A stretch of 13,368 bases of DNA. Source: an uncultured bacterium. Its GTDB lineage: Bacteria > Patescibacteriota > Dojkabacteria > CALFHW01. A model generated the notes under the pieces. That model was not told where the DNA came from and made no database searches. It was given only the letters and a program-made list of their open reading frames with translations. The position numbers and the translations under genes were made by a program. Position 1 is the first letter of the stretch. Every line of letters begins with the position of its first letter. The stretch covers positions 1 through 13,368 of the forward strand of contig CALFHW010000114.1 in assembly GCA_937876695.1 (NCBI GenBank). Direction: 5' to 3'. Below are positions 4,994-12,118 of this stretch, one piece after another.

Positions 4994-7807
4994 CTAAGTT
5001 TCAGACAGCGGAGGTTCTTGTACTTTTCGTAACTTTAATGTAATAAAATTGGGGTTATTTCTTATCGCTTTGACAAGGCTAGTCTCTAAGATGTAATCAC
5101 TACCTCTTTGCTCAATTAATGAATATACTGCTGAAGGGTTCTCAATTAATGCCTTTCTAATGGAGAATCGGAATAACTTTATATTCTTTGACTGAGCTGT
5201 CAATGCATTTCTTACTTTGTTTATTTTTTTGATCGTTTCTTGTGATAGTTCCTTCACAGGTAAGGCTGAGTTTTTTTTCAGAATAAGTGAAGTTAATTCT
5301 ACAATATCATCACATAAAGCAGCAAAGTAGCCGTCTCCTTCCACTAACACAGATGGATCGAGGTCTTTTACTTCTACAGATTCAGCTGCCGAAGATATAA
5401 CATCCAGCCTTTCCAACCAGTGTTCTACAGCTTTCCTTGTATCTCCTAGGCCTTCAGATAATTCTCGTACAGAATATTGCATCTCTCTCATGAAGGAGAT
5501 TGTATTTTCAGGTAACTGTTTGCTCATAAACACGACAGCACAAGCTTGATCCATTATATTAATTACACTATCTTCATCTAAAAGGTCTTTTATTCTTGCG
5601 TAAAATTCTGTGCCTTGGTAGTACTCTCTAGAGTTTAGAAAATCTAGTACAAACATTGGATGTTCTTGTATTATTTTGCGCACTCTGCCTCTGATCAAAA
5701 CTCTGCTATCACTGTCACGGTAATCAATTAATGCGGTTTTGCCAGCATTTAGCTCATGATGAATTGCTTGAGATGTAGAGTCCTTAGCACTAAGAGCTAT
5801 TTCATCTTTGATATTAATGAAATCTTTAAGAACTCGTTCTGAGCTATCCACAAGAGACTCTCTCTCCGATGGTGTCAAATCGCCAGATCTGGATGCAGTC
5901 ATAATTTGTTCATATAGGGCCAATTTTGACGCTACCTCAGGTAGATCTAGCGTTTTTTGTGAGAGTTTACTCCTTAATGTATTCACTACAAGAGGTAGTT
6001 CTTCCAAAATTGCATCACCGTGTAGTCTCTGAAAGACAGAGTCTAAGATCATCTCCTGTATCACATTTATATGAAGCTCAATTGAGGGATCAGACTCCTC
6101 ACTAAATGCATTTAAAGCTTGAATCGGTTCCTGCATGAACTGCCTAGCTCTCACTTGCTTACCCCTATAATAATAAGGGAGATTAGCTGCAATTACATCT
6201 GCTGGCTTTCCAAGTAAATTAACCAAAGTACTAACTGGTAGTTTTGTTTTCTGCTTGTGCTCACCCATTGTCTGAGCAACTTTTTGTATGTCCTCTAAAA
6301 TGGTAAGTATTCCTATTGTGCGAACATTGACTTTCATAGCTCGAACTTTAAGGCTTACCTCAAATTGTCCCTTTCTTTGAGAAGTTGATTGCATTTCTCC
6401 CCAAGTAGAAACTAAACCGTTTACAGCATCAGTAACAACATCAGCGTATAACACCCCATTACTATCTTCATCGACAAGATCAATAATAGCTGCATGCTTA
6501 CCGGGGTTATTGGGGTCTAGTGTAAGAACACGACCTCCTCTTTGTTCCGCCATAACAACAGATAGAGTAGGTCTCGCGTTGATTACCACTTCAACGCAAG
6601 GTTCGTTTATTCCTGTCGTCAGTAAATCCGCCGAGCAAAGAATAGTAGTTTCTCCATCACGGAATCTTGCCCGAATTGCTTCCTGTTCTTCCAAACTATT
6701 TCTACCGCTTATAACTTCAACCGTTACGCCTGTTTCAGACAGTTTTTCTGCCATTGCAACTGCGTGATCAATGCCAGCGCAAAATACAAACGCTGGTTTA
6801 CTAAAGAACTCTGGTTTTTGGTATATATCTACTGCAGCGGTATTTCGTCTCTCATTATTAACTGCCCTTGCTAATTCACTTTCATCATAATCACCTTGAG
6901 AGTTAACACTAACTCCAGTAAGATTTGTACCTGTCTCAACAGTAGACTCATATGCTGTAAAGGGAGCCAGAATACCTTCTTGTACTGCTTCTATGGTAGA
7001 CATCCCATAGATAAGGGGGTATAGGAAGTTGCTTAAATCCTTTGCCTCAGAATACTTGGGGGTGGCAGTAAACCCAAATTTCTTGGCAACTACAAATTTA
7101 CCTATCGCTTCTCTTCGTTTAGGGGAAAGTGCAAGATGCGCTTCATCCATAATCACAAGCCCATACTCATAAGGGTCGATTCTTTTGTGATGGAGGTCAG
7201 ATAATAAGGATTGATAAGTTGAAATTGTTACTTGCCGATCACGTTCGTGCTTCCCACCAAAAACTCTTCCCAGCTCTTGAGGATCTACCCTTTCCAATAA
7301 TTCATCTTCAGCCTGAACTCCAGTCATTCTGGTTGGTACCAGCACTAAAGTTTTTACCGCCATCACTTTTATTAGTTCAGCAAATAAAACTGTTTTCCCA
7401 AATCTTGTTGGAAGTTTAAAATAGCCTCTGTAACTTACTCTTCCATCTTCCATTTGGTCTCTAAGAGCTTGAAATGCTTCAATCTGACGTGGTCGTAAAA
7501 CTCTGTCGTCAGGCACCTCTTCATGATGCTGTAGGTATGAATCCAATCTGTTTAGAATGCTAAGGTCTTCCGCGGCTACAGCTATTTTCCCTCTAGAGTT
7601 TCTACCCGACCTTTGCTCTCGCAATATACTTACATAATGTTTCCACCTTATTGGAAATACGGATGCTAAATCATCGGGATTTAGACTATAAATATCTTCA
7701 GCACTTGAAGGCCGAACAATATCAGTGCCAATAACAGTGGAAACATCGTACAATTGTTGACTAAGCTCTTCCCTTGTTTTCTGCCTATATGATACTGATT
7801 CTGGCAT
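4994..7807 (-). CDS. SF2 DEAH-type helicase with long C-terminal extension
   Basis: A 937-residue superfamily 2 DNA/RNA helicase-like ATPase. Core motifs in order: Q-motif-like RPRQIEAFQAL (105-115), Walker A PTRFGKT (133-139, Arg in place of the usual Gly), DEAH (221-224), GFTATP (245-250), motif V DLLTTGINEP (394-403) and motif VI QRGGR (422-426), which lacks the usual last arginine. The arrangement resembles type III restriction or Rad25-like translocases. An N-terminal region of about 100 residues and a C-terminal region of about 460 residues match no domain I know. The tail holds two HTH-like segments (525-543 and 780-798) and an internal repeat (708-727 and 882-901). There is no nuclease or methyltransferase motif and no defence gene nearby. 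It stands alone, with its own promoter, convergent with the glyS operon. The exact function is unknown; repair, transcription-coupled or accessory roles are all open. Confidence 0.9.
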   Translation of the reverse strand: MPESVSYRQKTREELSQQLYDVSTVIGTDIVRPSSAEDIYSLNPDDLASVFPIRWKHYVSILREQRSGRNSRGKIAVAAEDLSILNRLDSYLQHHEEVPDDRVLRPRQIEAFQALRDQMEDGRVSYRGYFKLPTRFGKTVLFAELIKVMAVKTLVLVPTRMTGVQAEDELLERVDPQELGRVFGGKHERDRQVTISTYQSLLSDLHHKRIDPYEYGLVIMDEAHLALSPKRREAIGKFVVAKKFGFTATPKYSEAKDLSNFLYPLIYGMSTIEAVQEGILAPFTAYESTVETGTNLTGVSVNSQGDYDESELARAVNNERRNTAAVDIYQKPEFFSKPAFVFCAGIDHAVAMAEKLSETGVTVEVISGRNSLEEQEAIRARFRDGETTILCSADLLTTGINEPCVEVVINARPTLSVVMAEQRGGRVLTLDPNNPGKHAAIIDLVDEDSNGVLYADVVTDAVNGLVSTWGEMQSTSQRKGQFEVSLKVRAMKVNVRTIGILTILEDIQKVAQTMGEHKQKTKLPVSTLVNLLGKPADVIAANLPYYYRGKQVRARQFMQEPIQALNAFSEESDPSIELHINVIQEMILDSVFQRLHGDAILEELPLVVNTLRSKLSQKTLDLPEVASKLALYEQIMTASRSGDLTPSERESLVDSSERVLKDFINIKDEIALSAKDSTSQAIHHELNAGKTALIDYRDSDSRVLIRGRVRKIIQEHPMFVLDFLNSREYYQGTEFYARIKDLLDEDSVINIMDQACAVVFMSKQLPENTISFMREMQYSVRELSEGLGDTRKAVEHWLERLDVISSAAESVEVKDLDPSVLVEGDGYFAALCDDIVELTSLILKKNSALPVKELSQETIKKINKVRNALTAQSKNIKLFRFSIRKALIENPSAVYSLIEQRGSDYILETSLVKAIRNNPNFITLKLRKVQEPPLSET

Positions 7808-7841
7808 AAATATTTAATGTCTTAATCGTTATACATTGCAA

Positions 7842-7871
7842 GTCATACCAAATATTACCCAGCATTGTCAA
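7842..7871 (-). promoter_or_regulatory. Helicase gene promoter
   Basis: A perfect -35 TTGACA (7871-7866) is followed after 18 bp by an extended -10, TGG + TATGAC (7850-7842). The predicted transcript starts near 7835, with a leader of about 27 nt and no Shine-Dalgarno. It lies between the dnaK terminator and the helicase start, so the gene is transcribed independently of the chaperone operon. Confidence 0.6.
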
Positions 7872-7893
7872 TCACTTGAAGTAGTAATAAAGC

Positions 7894-7924
7894 AAAAAAA
7901 GGAGTGAGATAAAAATCTCACTCC
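7894..7924 (-). terminator. Intrinsic terminator of the hrcA-grpE-dnaK operon
   Basis: On the minus strand a perfect 10-bp stem, GGAGTGAGAT paired with ATCTCACTCC, with a 4-base TTTT loop is followed directly by seven T residues (7900-7894). It begins 22 bases after the dnaK stop. This is a textbook rho-independent terminator, and it shows that dnaJ is not co-transcribed downstream of dnaK. Confidence 0.95.
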
Positions 7925-7946
7925 CTTTGCCCACACTAATAACTAA

Positions 7947-9914
7947 CTACTTCTTAGACTTTTTCTCGGTGTCATCCTGTTTATCTACAACTTCACCTTC
8001 CTCTGCTTTAGGCTCGTCTGCGTCGTTTCCGCTAGAAGTCTCAGCGTCGTCGTCAGCTGATCCTCCGGCCTTATCACCTTCAGCTCCCCCTTGACCGGCA
8101 GATTTCTCATACATCGCCTTACCTTTGTCTAACATAACTTTGCTAAGCTCTTCAGTCTTGAGTTTAAGATCCTCCGGCGACGCGTCTGCTTTGGCTAGTA
8201 GCTCCTTGAGCTCGTCCTTGGCCTTGGTGAGCTCCTCGATATCACCTGCTTCTACCTTGTCCTTATAGTCTTCTACAAATTTCTCTGCTTGGAAGACAAG
8301 TGTGTCGGCATTATTTCTAATCTCGACTTGCTCCTTTTTCTGCTTATCCTCGTCAGCATGCTGCTCAGCTTCTTTGACTAGCTTATCAACCTCATCATCA
8401 CTCATTTGAGTTGAGGCAGTAATAGTCACTGATTGCTCTTTGTTTGTGGCTTTGTCGATAGCTGAGACGCTGAGAATACCGTTGGCATCGATCTTGAACT
8501 TCACCTCCACCTGGGGAACACCTCTAGGCGCTGGTGGAATGCCGTCAAGAATGAACTTGGCTAATGTCTTATTGTCAGCCGCCATCTCTCTTTCGCCTTG
8601 CAATACATGGATCTCAACTGCGTTTTGATTGTCTGCTGCTGTAGAAAACACCTGCGACTTCTCGGTAGGAATGGTGGTATTGCGTTCAATTAGCGGTGTG
8701 CGCACGCCGCCCATAGTCTCAATTCCCAGAGTCAAAGGAGTGACGTCTAGCAGGGTTACGTCCTTAACGCTACTATCGCCTGCAAGTACAGCAGCCTGCA
8801 GAGCAGCTCCAATTGCCACCACTTCGTCAGGATTTACTCCCTCGTGTGGTTTCATACCGAAAAATTCTTCGACTTTCTTTTTGACTAATGGCATACGAGT
8901 CATACCGCCCACAAGCACTACGTCATCGATGTCAGTGGTGCCCAATTTGGCGTCCTTTAGAGCTTTTCTAACTGGCTCAAAAGTATTCTCTACCAATGCC
9001 ATTACCAGTTTTTCAAGGTCAGATCTAGTGACGTTGTACTTCAAATGCTTTGGGCCGCTAGTATCTACTGTAATGTAAGGCAAGTTGATTTCGGTGGATT
9101 CGCTGCTAGACAAAGTTATCTTAGTCTTTTCCGAAGCCTCTTTGATCCTTTGCAGAGCAGCCACGTCATTTCTTAAGTCAATTGCTGTCTCGGCCTTAAA
9201 CTTGTCGATCACCCAGTCGATGATCACATTGTCAAAGTCGTCTCCGCCTAGGTGAGTATCGCCATTAGTAGATAAAACCTCAAATACTCCGTCACCGATC
9301 TCTAAAATCGAAATATCGAAGGTACCGCCACCCAAGTCATAAACAGCGATTTGCTTGTCTTTGAGCTGATCTAGGCCGTAGGCAACAGCAGCAGCAGTTG
9401 GCTCGTTGATGATACGCTTAACCTCAAGACCAGCGATTTTACCTGCATTCTTAGTGGCCTGTCTTTGCGAGTCGTCGAAATATGCAGGCACAGTAATCAC
9501 AGCTGCCTCTACCTTGTCCCCTAAGAAAGCCTCCGCGTCAGCTTTAAGCTTAGCCAAAACTTTGGCCGAAATAGCTTCAGGTGCGAGCCACTCACCGTTA
9601 TAATTAACCTCTACACCGTCTTTTTTAGACTTACGCACCTCAAAAGGGAAATTCTTGACCTCTTTTTTCACATCTTCAAACCTTCTACCGATTAACCTCT
9701 TAATTGAGTAGAAAGTGTTTTTAGGATTAGTGACCATCTGATTCTTAGCAGATAAACCTACCAAAGTCTCGTTTCCGTTATCTACTGCTACGGCGATGAT
9801 AGAAGGTGTTGTACGTCCCCCTTCTTTGTTTGAAATTATCTCTGCTTTCCCAGATAGCACATAGGCCATCGCTGAGTTGGTCGTTCCTAAGTCGATACCG
9901 ATTATTTTACTCAT
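7947..9914 (-). CDS. dnaK: Molecular chaperone DnaK (Hsp70)
   Basis: ATP-driven chaperone that binds exposed hydrophobic peptide segments, working with DnaJ and GrpE in the cytoplasm. The 655 residues are full length. The nucleotide-binding domain shows [10 protein letters not shown] (6-15), [13 protein letters not shown] (142-154), INEPTAAA (169-176), DLGGGTFD (193-200) and [10 protein letters not shown] (333-342). The linker [12 protein letters not shown] (388-399) leads to the substrate-binding domain, the helical lid and a long Asp/Glu/Gly-rich tail (about 605-655). The ATG follows the grpE stop by 30 nt, after an A/T-rich stretch without a Shine-Dalgarno. It is last in hrcA-grpE-dnaK and is followed by a strong terminator. 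Confidence 0.99.
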   Translation of the reverse strand: MSKIIGIDLGTTNSAMAYVLSGKAEIISNKEGGRTTPSIIAVAVDNGNETLVGLSAKNQMVTNPKNTFYSIKRLIGRRFEDVKKEVKNFPFEVRKSKKDGVEVNYNGEWLAPEAISAKVLAKLKADAEAFLGDKVEAAVITVPAYFDDSQRQATKNAGKIAGLEVKRIINEPTAAAVAYGLDQLKDKQIAVYDLGGGTFDISILEIGDGVFEVLSTNGDTHLGGDDFDNVIIDWVIDKFKAETAIDLRNDVAALQRIKEASEKTKITLSSSESTEINLPYITVDTSGPKHLKYNVTRSDLEKLVMALVENTFEPVRKALKDAKLGTTDIDDVVLVGGMTRMPLVKKKVEEFFGMKPHEGVNPDEVVAIGAALQAAVLAGDSSVKDVTLLDVTPLTLGIETMGGVRTPLIERNTTIPTEKSQVFSTAADNQNAVEIHVLQGEREMAADNKTLAKFILDGIPPAPRGVPQVEVKFKIDANGILSVSAIDKATNKEQSVTITASTQMSDDEVDKLVKEAEQHADEDKQKKEQVEIRNNADTLVFQAEKFVEDYKDKVEAGDIEELTKAKDELKELLAKADASPEDLKLKTEELSKVMLDKGKAMYEKSAGQGGAEGDKAGGSADDDAETSSGNDADEPKAEEGEVVDKQDDTEKKSKK

Positions 9915-9944
9915 GTTTATTTATTAAAATATTAACTATATTAA

Positions 9945-10469
9945 TTAGTTTTTAGCTACTATCCCAACTATCACTCTAACTGGCCTGATCACCATTCCAT
10001 TCTTGTCGTATTTATAACCCTTCTGCGCAATGTGCACAATTTTACCTGCCATATCAGCCTCGCTAGCTACGGTTCCAATTGCTTCCATAAATGAAGGATC
10101 TAGTTTGTCGCCGATATTTGTCTCTACAACTGACACCGAATAGTCTTTCAAAATCCCCTTGGTTTTACCCAAGACTCCTGCAAAAGCATCTATAGGATCT
10201 TCTTTCCCTGGCTGTTCGAGATCCTCAACCATGCGCTCAAAGTCATCAATCACATCGATAATAGCTCTAAGAATAGACATGTTGGCTGAAGTGATAAGCT
10301 CAGCTCTCTCTTTTTCTACCCGCTTTCGATAGTTGTCCAAATCAGCCAGCGCCCTGAGTTTAGCGTCTTTTTCTTCAGCCAATTGAGCCATAAGCTTATC
10401 TAGCTCGCTAGTAGCTTCTAATTCACTTACAACTTCTTCACCCTGTTTAGAGTTATGGTTATCTTGCAC
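9945..10469 (-). CDS. grpE: Nucleotide exchange factor GrpE
   Basis: Co-chaperone that releases ADP from DnaK. The 174 residues have the family layout: an acidic N-terminal tail, a long dimerising helix (about 20-85) with DLDNYRKRVEKER (43-55), and a C-terminal beta domain with LDPSFMEAI (123-131) and GYKYDKNGMVIRPVRVIVG (151-169). The family's usual His in the LDP..H.A segment is Met here. The start is a GTG at 10467-10469, preceded by an A-tract and no Shine-Dalgarno; no in-frame ATG lies close by. It follows hrcA by 25 nt and precedes dnaK by 30 nt, so all three are one operon. Confidence 0.97.
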   Translation of the reverse strand: MQDNHNSKQGEEVVSELEATSELDKLMAQLAEEKDAKLRALADLDNYRKRVEKERAELITSANMSILRAIIDVIDDFERMVEDLEQPGKEDPIDAFAGVLGKTKGILKDYSVSVVETNIGDKLDPSFMEAIGTVASEADMAGKIVHIAQKGYKYDKNGMVIRPVRVIVGIVAKN

Positions 10470-10494
10470 TTTTTTGTAACTAACAATTAAATTA

Positions 10495-11229
10495 TTACCA
10501 ACCTGCGACTACATCTTGTACGTTTTTGACAACGTATTTCATCGCCGGAAGCACTTTGGCATAGTTCATGCGGTTGGGGCCAACCACCGAGACAAAACCT
10601 GTCTCCATGCCATGCAGTTTTATTGGGGCAAATACAACTGCGCTCTCACTAAACTCATCGATCCCTGTCTCTTCTCCTACCAGCACACTGATATCATCAC
10701 CTACATTTGAACCGCTACTACGTGTAAATAACTCAGCTAGTCTCTTGTAATCCTCCAACACCTCAATCACTCTACGGTATCTACCGATATCATGGTAATG
10801 CACGTTGTTTAGCGCCTGAGCAAGACCCGCGCTGTATCTTCTACCTCCGAAGACCGCTACCGAAGTATTTAAGGTGAGTCTTGATAGAGCTCCCACAGCC
10901 TCGGTAAGCAACTTATCGACGTTGAATCTCTTTTGAAAGAGCTCCTCCCTCACACCTGCGGCAATTACTGCATCTAGCTCCTCATAGTGATCGAGCACCT
11001 CACTTAAAAACCACTTGATCGCTCTGGAAGTAGGAACTCTGCCTGCTGAGGCATGCTGTTTATCGAGTAGTCCGAGTTCAGTAAGCCTTCCCATTTCGTT
11101 ACGAATAGTGGCAGGAGATACATCGAGGTCATATTTTTCACTGATATTTAAAGAACCCACTGCTTGAGCCGAGTTAATAAACTCATTGATAATGGCTTGC
11201 AGTAAAATTTTTTGTCTGGCAGTCAACAT
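10495..11229 (-). CDS. hrcA: Heat-inducible transcription repressor HrcA (short form)
   Basis: Represses chaperone operons by binding CIRCE operators and is itself tuned by chaperonin availability. It has 244 residues against about 340 in typical HrcA. The N-terminal winged helix is clear: SPATIRNEMGRLTELGLLD (38-56) followed by HASAGRVPTSRAIKWFL (58-74). The C-terminal end, GPNRMNYAKVLPAMKYV (218-234), is the family's GP.RM.Y motif. The missing length lies in the central GAF-like/inserted region, so effector response may differ. It is first in the operon with grpE and dnaK and should regulate itself. The ATG has no Shine-Dalgarno; a leader of about 17 nt is predicted. Confidence 0.95.
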   Translation of the reverse strand: MLTARQKILLQAIINEFINSAQAVGSLNISEKYDLDVSPATIRNEMGRLTELGLLDKQHASAGRVPTSRAIKWFLSEVLDHYEELDAVIAAGVREELFQKRFNVDKLLTEAVGALSRLTLNTSVAVFGGRRYSAGLAQALNNVHYHDIGRYRRVIEVLEDYKRLAELFTRSSGSNVGDDISVLVGEETGIDEFSESAVVFAPIKLHGMETGFVSVVGPNRMNYAKVLPAMKYVVKNVQDVVAGW

Positions 11230-11252
11230 AGATATTTGCTAATAACTACTTT

Positions 11253-11282
11253 TTTATAGCACTTAGCAGACTAGCTCGTCAA
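11253..11282 (-). promoter_or_regulatory. hrcA-grpE-dnaK promoter
   Basis: TTGACG (11282-11277) is followed after 18 bp by an extended -10, TGC + TATAAA (11261-11253). Both hexamers match the housekeeping sigma consensus at five of six positions. Transcription should start near 11246. The -35 overlaps the stop codon of the upstream NlpC/P60-like gene, so the chaperone operon has its own promoter but can also receive read-through. Confidence 0.65.
11256..11282 (+). promoter_or_regulatory. Degenerate CIRCE-like operator
   Basis: Read on the plus strand, ATAGCACTT matches the CIRCE left arm TTAGCACTC at 7 of 9 bases. After exactly nine bases, GCTCGTCAA matches the right arm GAGTGCTAA at only 4 of 9. 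The better half overlaps the -10 element of the hrcA promoter. Position and spacing suit HrcA autoregulation, but one arm is poor, so this may be a diverged site or chance. Confidence 0.3.
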
Positions 11283-12088
11283 GTGATAGACAGAAATTTT
11301 AATCTACGAAAACCACAATCCTCAGGTTCGCTTACGAGATCTTCGTATAGGTAATTTCGACCGTCAGTATGCACCTCAAGCCACTTTTGCTCGAGGATAC
11401 TGCCATGCGGGTTTGTTATCTCCATAACGCCTTGTCTGACGCCATTATTAGATCCATATTTTCTATGGGAATGCGAATATTTAATAATTTTAGCATCTCC
11501 ATTTGAGCCGGCAACAACTTCAGTGACAATTGCAATATGGTAAGCATTGCGCTGTTTGCCAATTCCGCGGATAAAATCTCCCGGACGAACCTTACTAAGC
11601 TCAACTACCTCGCAGTTTGCCAGCGAAGTCAGATCGTCGGCTCCTAGGTTCTCTGCGGGCCTAAGAATTCTGCCCAGTCTGGCCCTGAGATTATTTAGTT
11701 TATATCTAACCGAGCTGAATAAATTGATTCCATGCCTACCAAGTATGGGCCTAAGACTGTGTACAACTAGTCCTGAGCAATCAATACCTATCCCGACTTG
11801 CTGCATTAATTCCCTGATACTTTCTGTGGTAGCTTCCCCTAAATTTAGTCCCTTGACCTGTGCCCACACTTTTGCCTCCAGCTCAATCTCATCAGCAGTG
11901 CCTTTGCCTACCAATGCCCTTAAATCTCTGCGTCTCTTAGTATTGATGTAGTAAGGAGCTGTAACTGACTTGCCACCTATTTGTAATTTAAAGAATCTGT
12001 CTAATTCGCCCGCGATTTCTGGGATTATCTTATAGATATGCTCGCCGCTAGCTTGTGTTTCTTGAGCAAAAACTTTTATCTTTTTCAT
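11279..12088 (-). CDS. NlpC/P60-like papain-fold cysteine hydrolase, uncharacterised
   Basis: Probably a cysteine amidase or peptidase. Of 269 residues, the central part carries NlpC/P60-type marks: IDCSGLVVHSL with C104 as likely nucleophile (102-112), VRPGDFI (167-173), and RNAYHIAIVTEV with H184 as likely general base (180-191); H206 or H208 in YSHSH may complete the site. No signal peptide or membrane segment is seen, which is unusual for cell-wall NlpC/P60 enzymes and points to a cytoplasmic substrate. The N-terminal 100 residues and the C-terminal end match nothing I recognise. It follows the ATP-grasp gene by 30 nt on the same strand and may hydrolyse, or transfer from, the product of that enzyme. 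The start is the ATG at 12088; no Shine-Dalgarno. A catalytically inactive relative cannot be excluded. Confidence 0.75.
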   Translation of the reverse strand: MKKIKVFAQETQASGEHIYKIIPEIAGELDRFFKLQIGGKSVTAPYYINTKRRRDLRALVGKGTADEIELEAKVWAQVKGLNLGEATTESIRELMQQVGIGIDCSGLVVHSLRPILGRHGINLFSSVRYKLNNLRARLGRILRPAENLGADDLTSLANCEVVELSKVRPGDFIRGIGKQRNAYHIAIVTEVVAGSNGDAKIIKYSHSHRKYGSNNGVRQGVMEITNPHGSILEQKWLEVHTDGRNYLYEDLVSEPEDCGFRRLKFLSIT

Positions 12089-12118
12089 AATTATCTACGC
12101 AATGTTATTTGGGCAATA

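Noticed and set aside
4994..7807. Helicase gene as a transferred defence or mobile-island gene
   Set aside because: No partner nuclease, methylase, integrase or flanking repeats; base composition in the few lines I counted by hand is similar to or only slightly lower in G+C than dnaK; it has the same promoter style as its neighbours.
8629..9078. 149-residue open frame on the plus strand opposite dnaK
   Set aside because: It lies wholly inside dnaK, has low-complexity Ser/Thr-rich composition and no family features; the same holds for the other plus-strand frames opposite nrdJ, nrdR, the helicase and hrcA.
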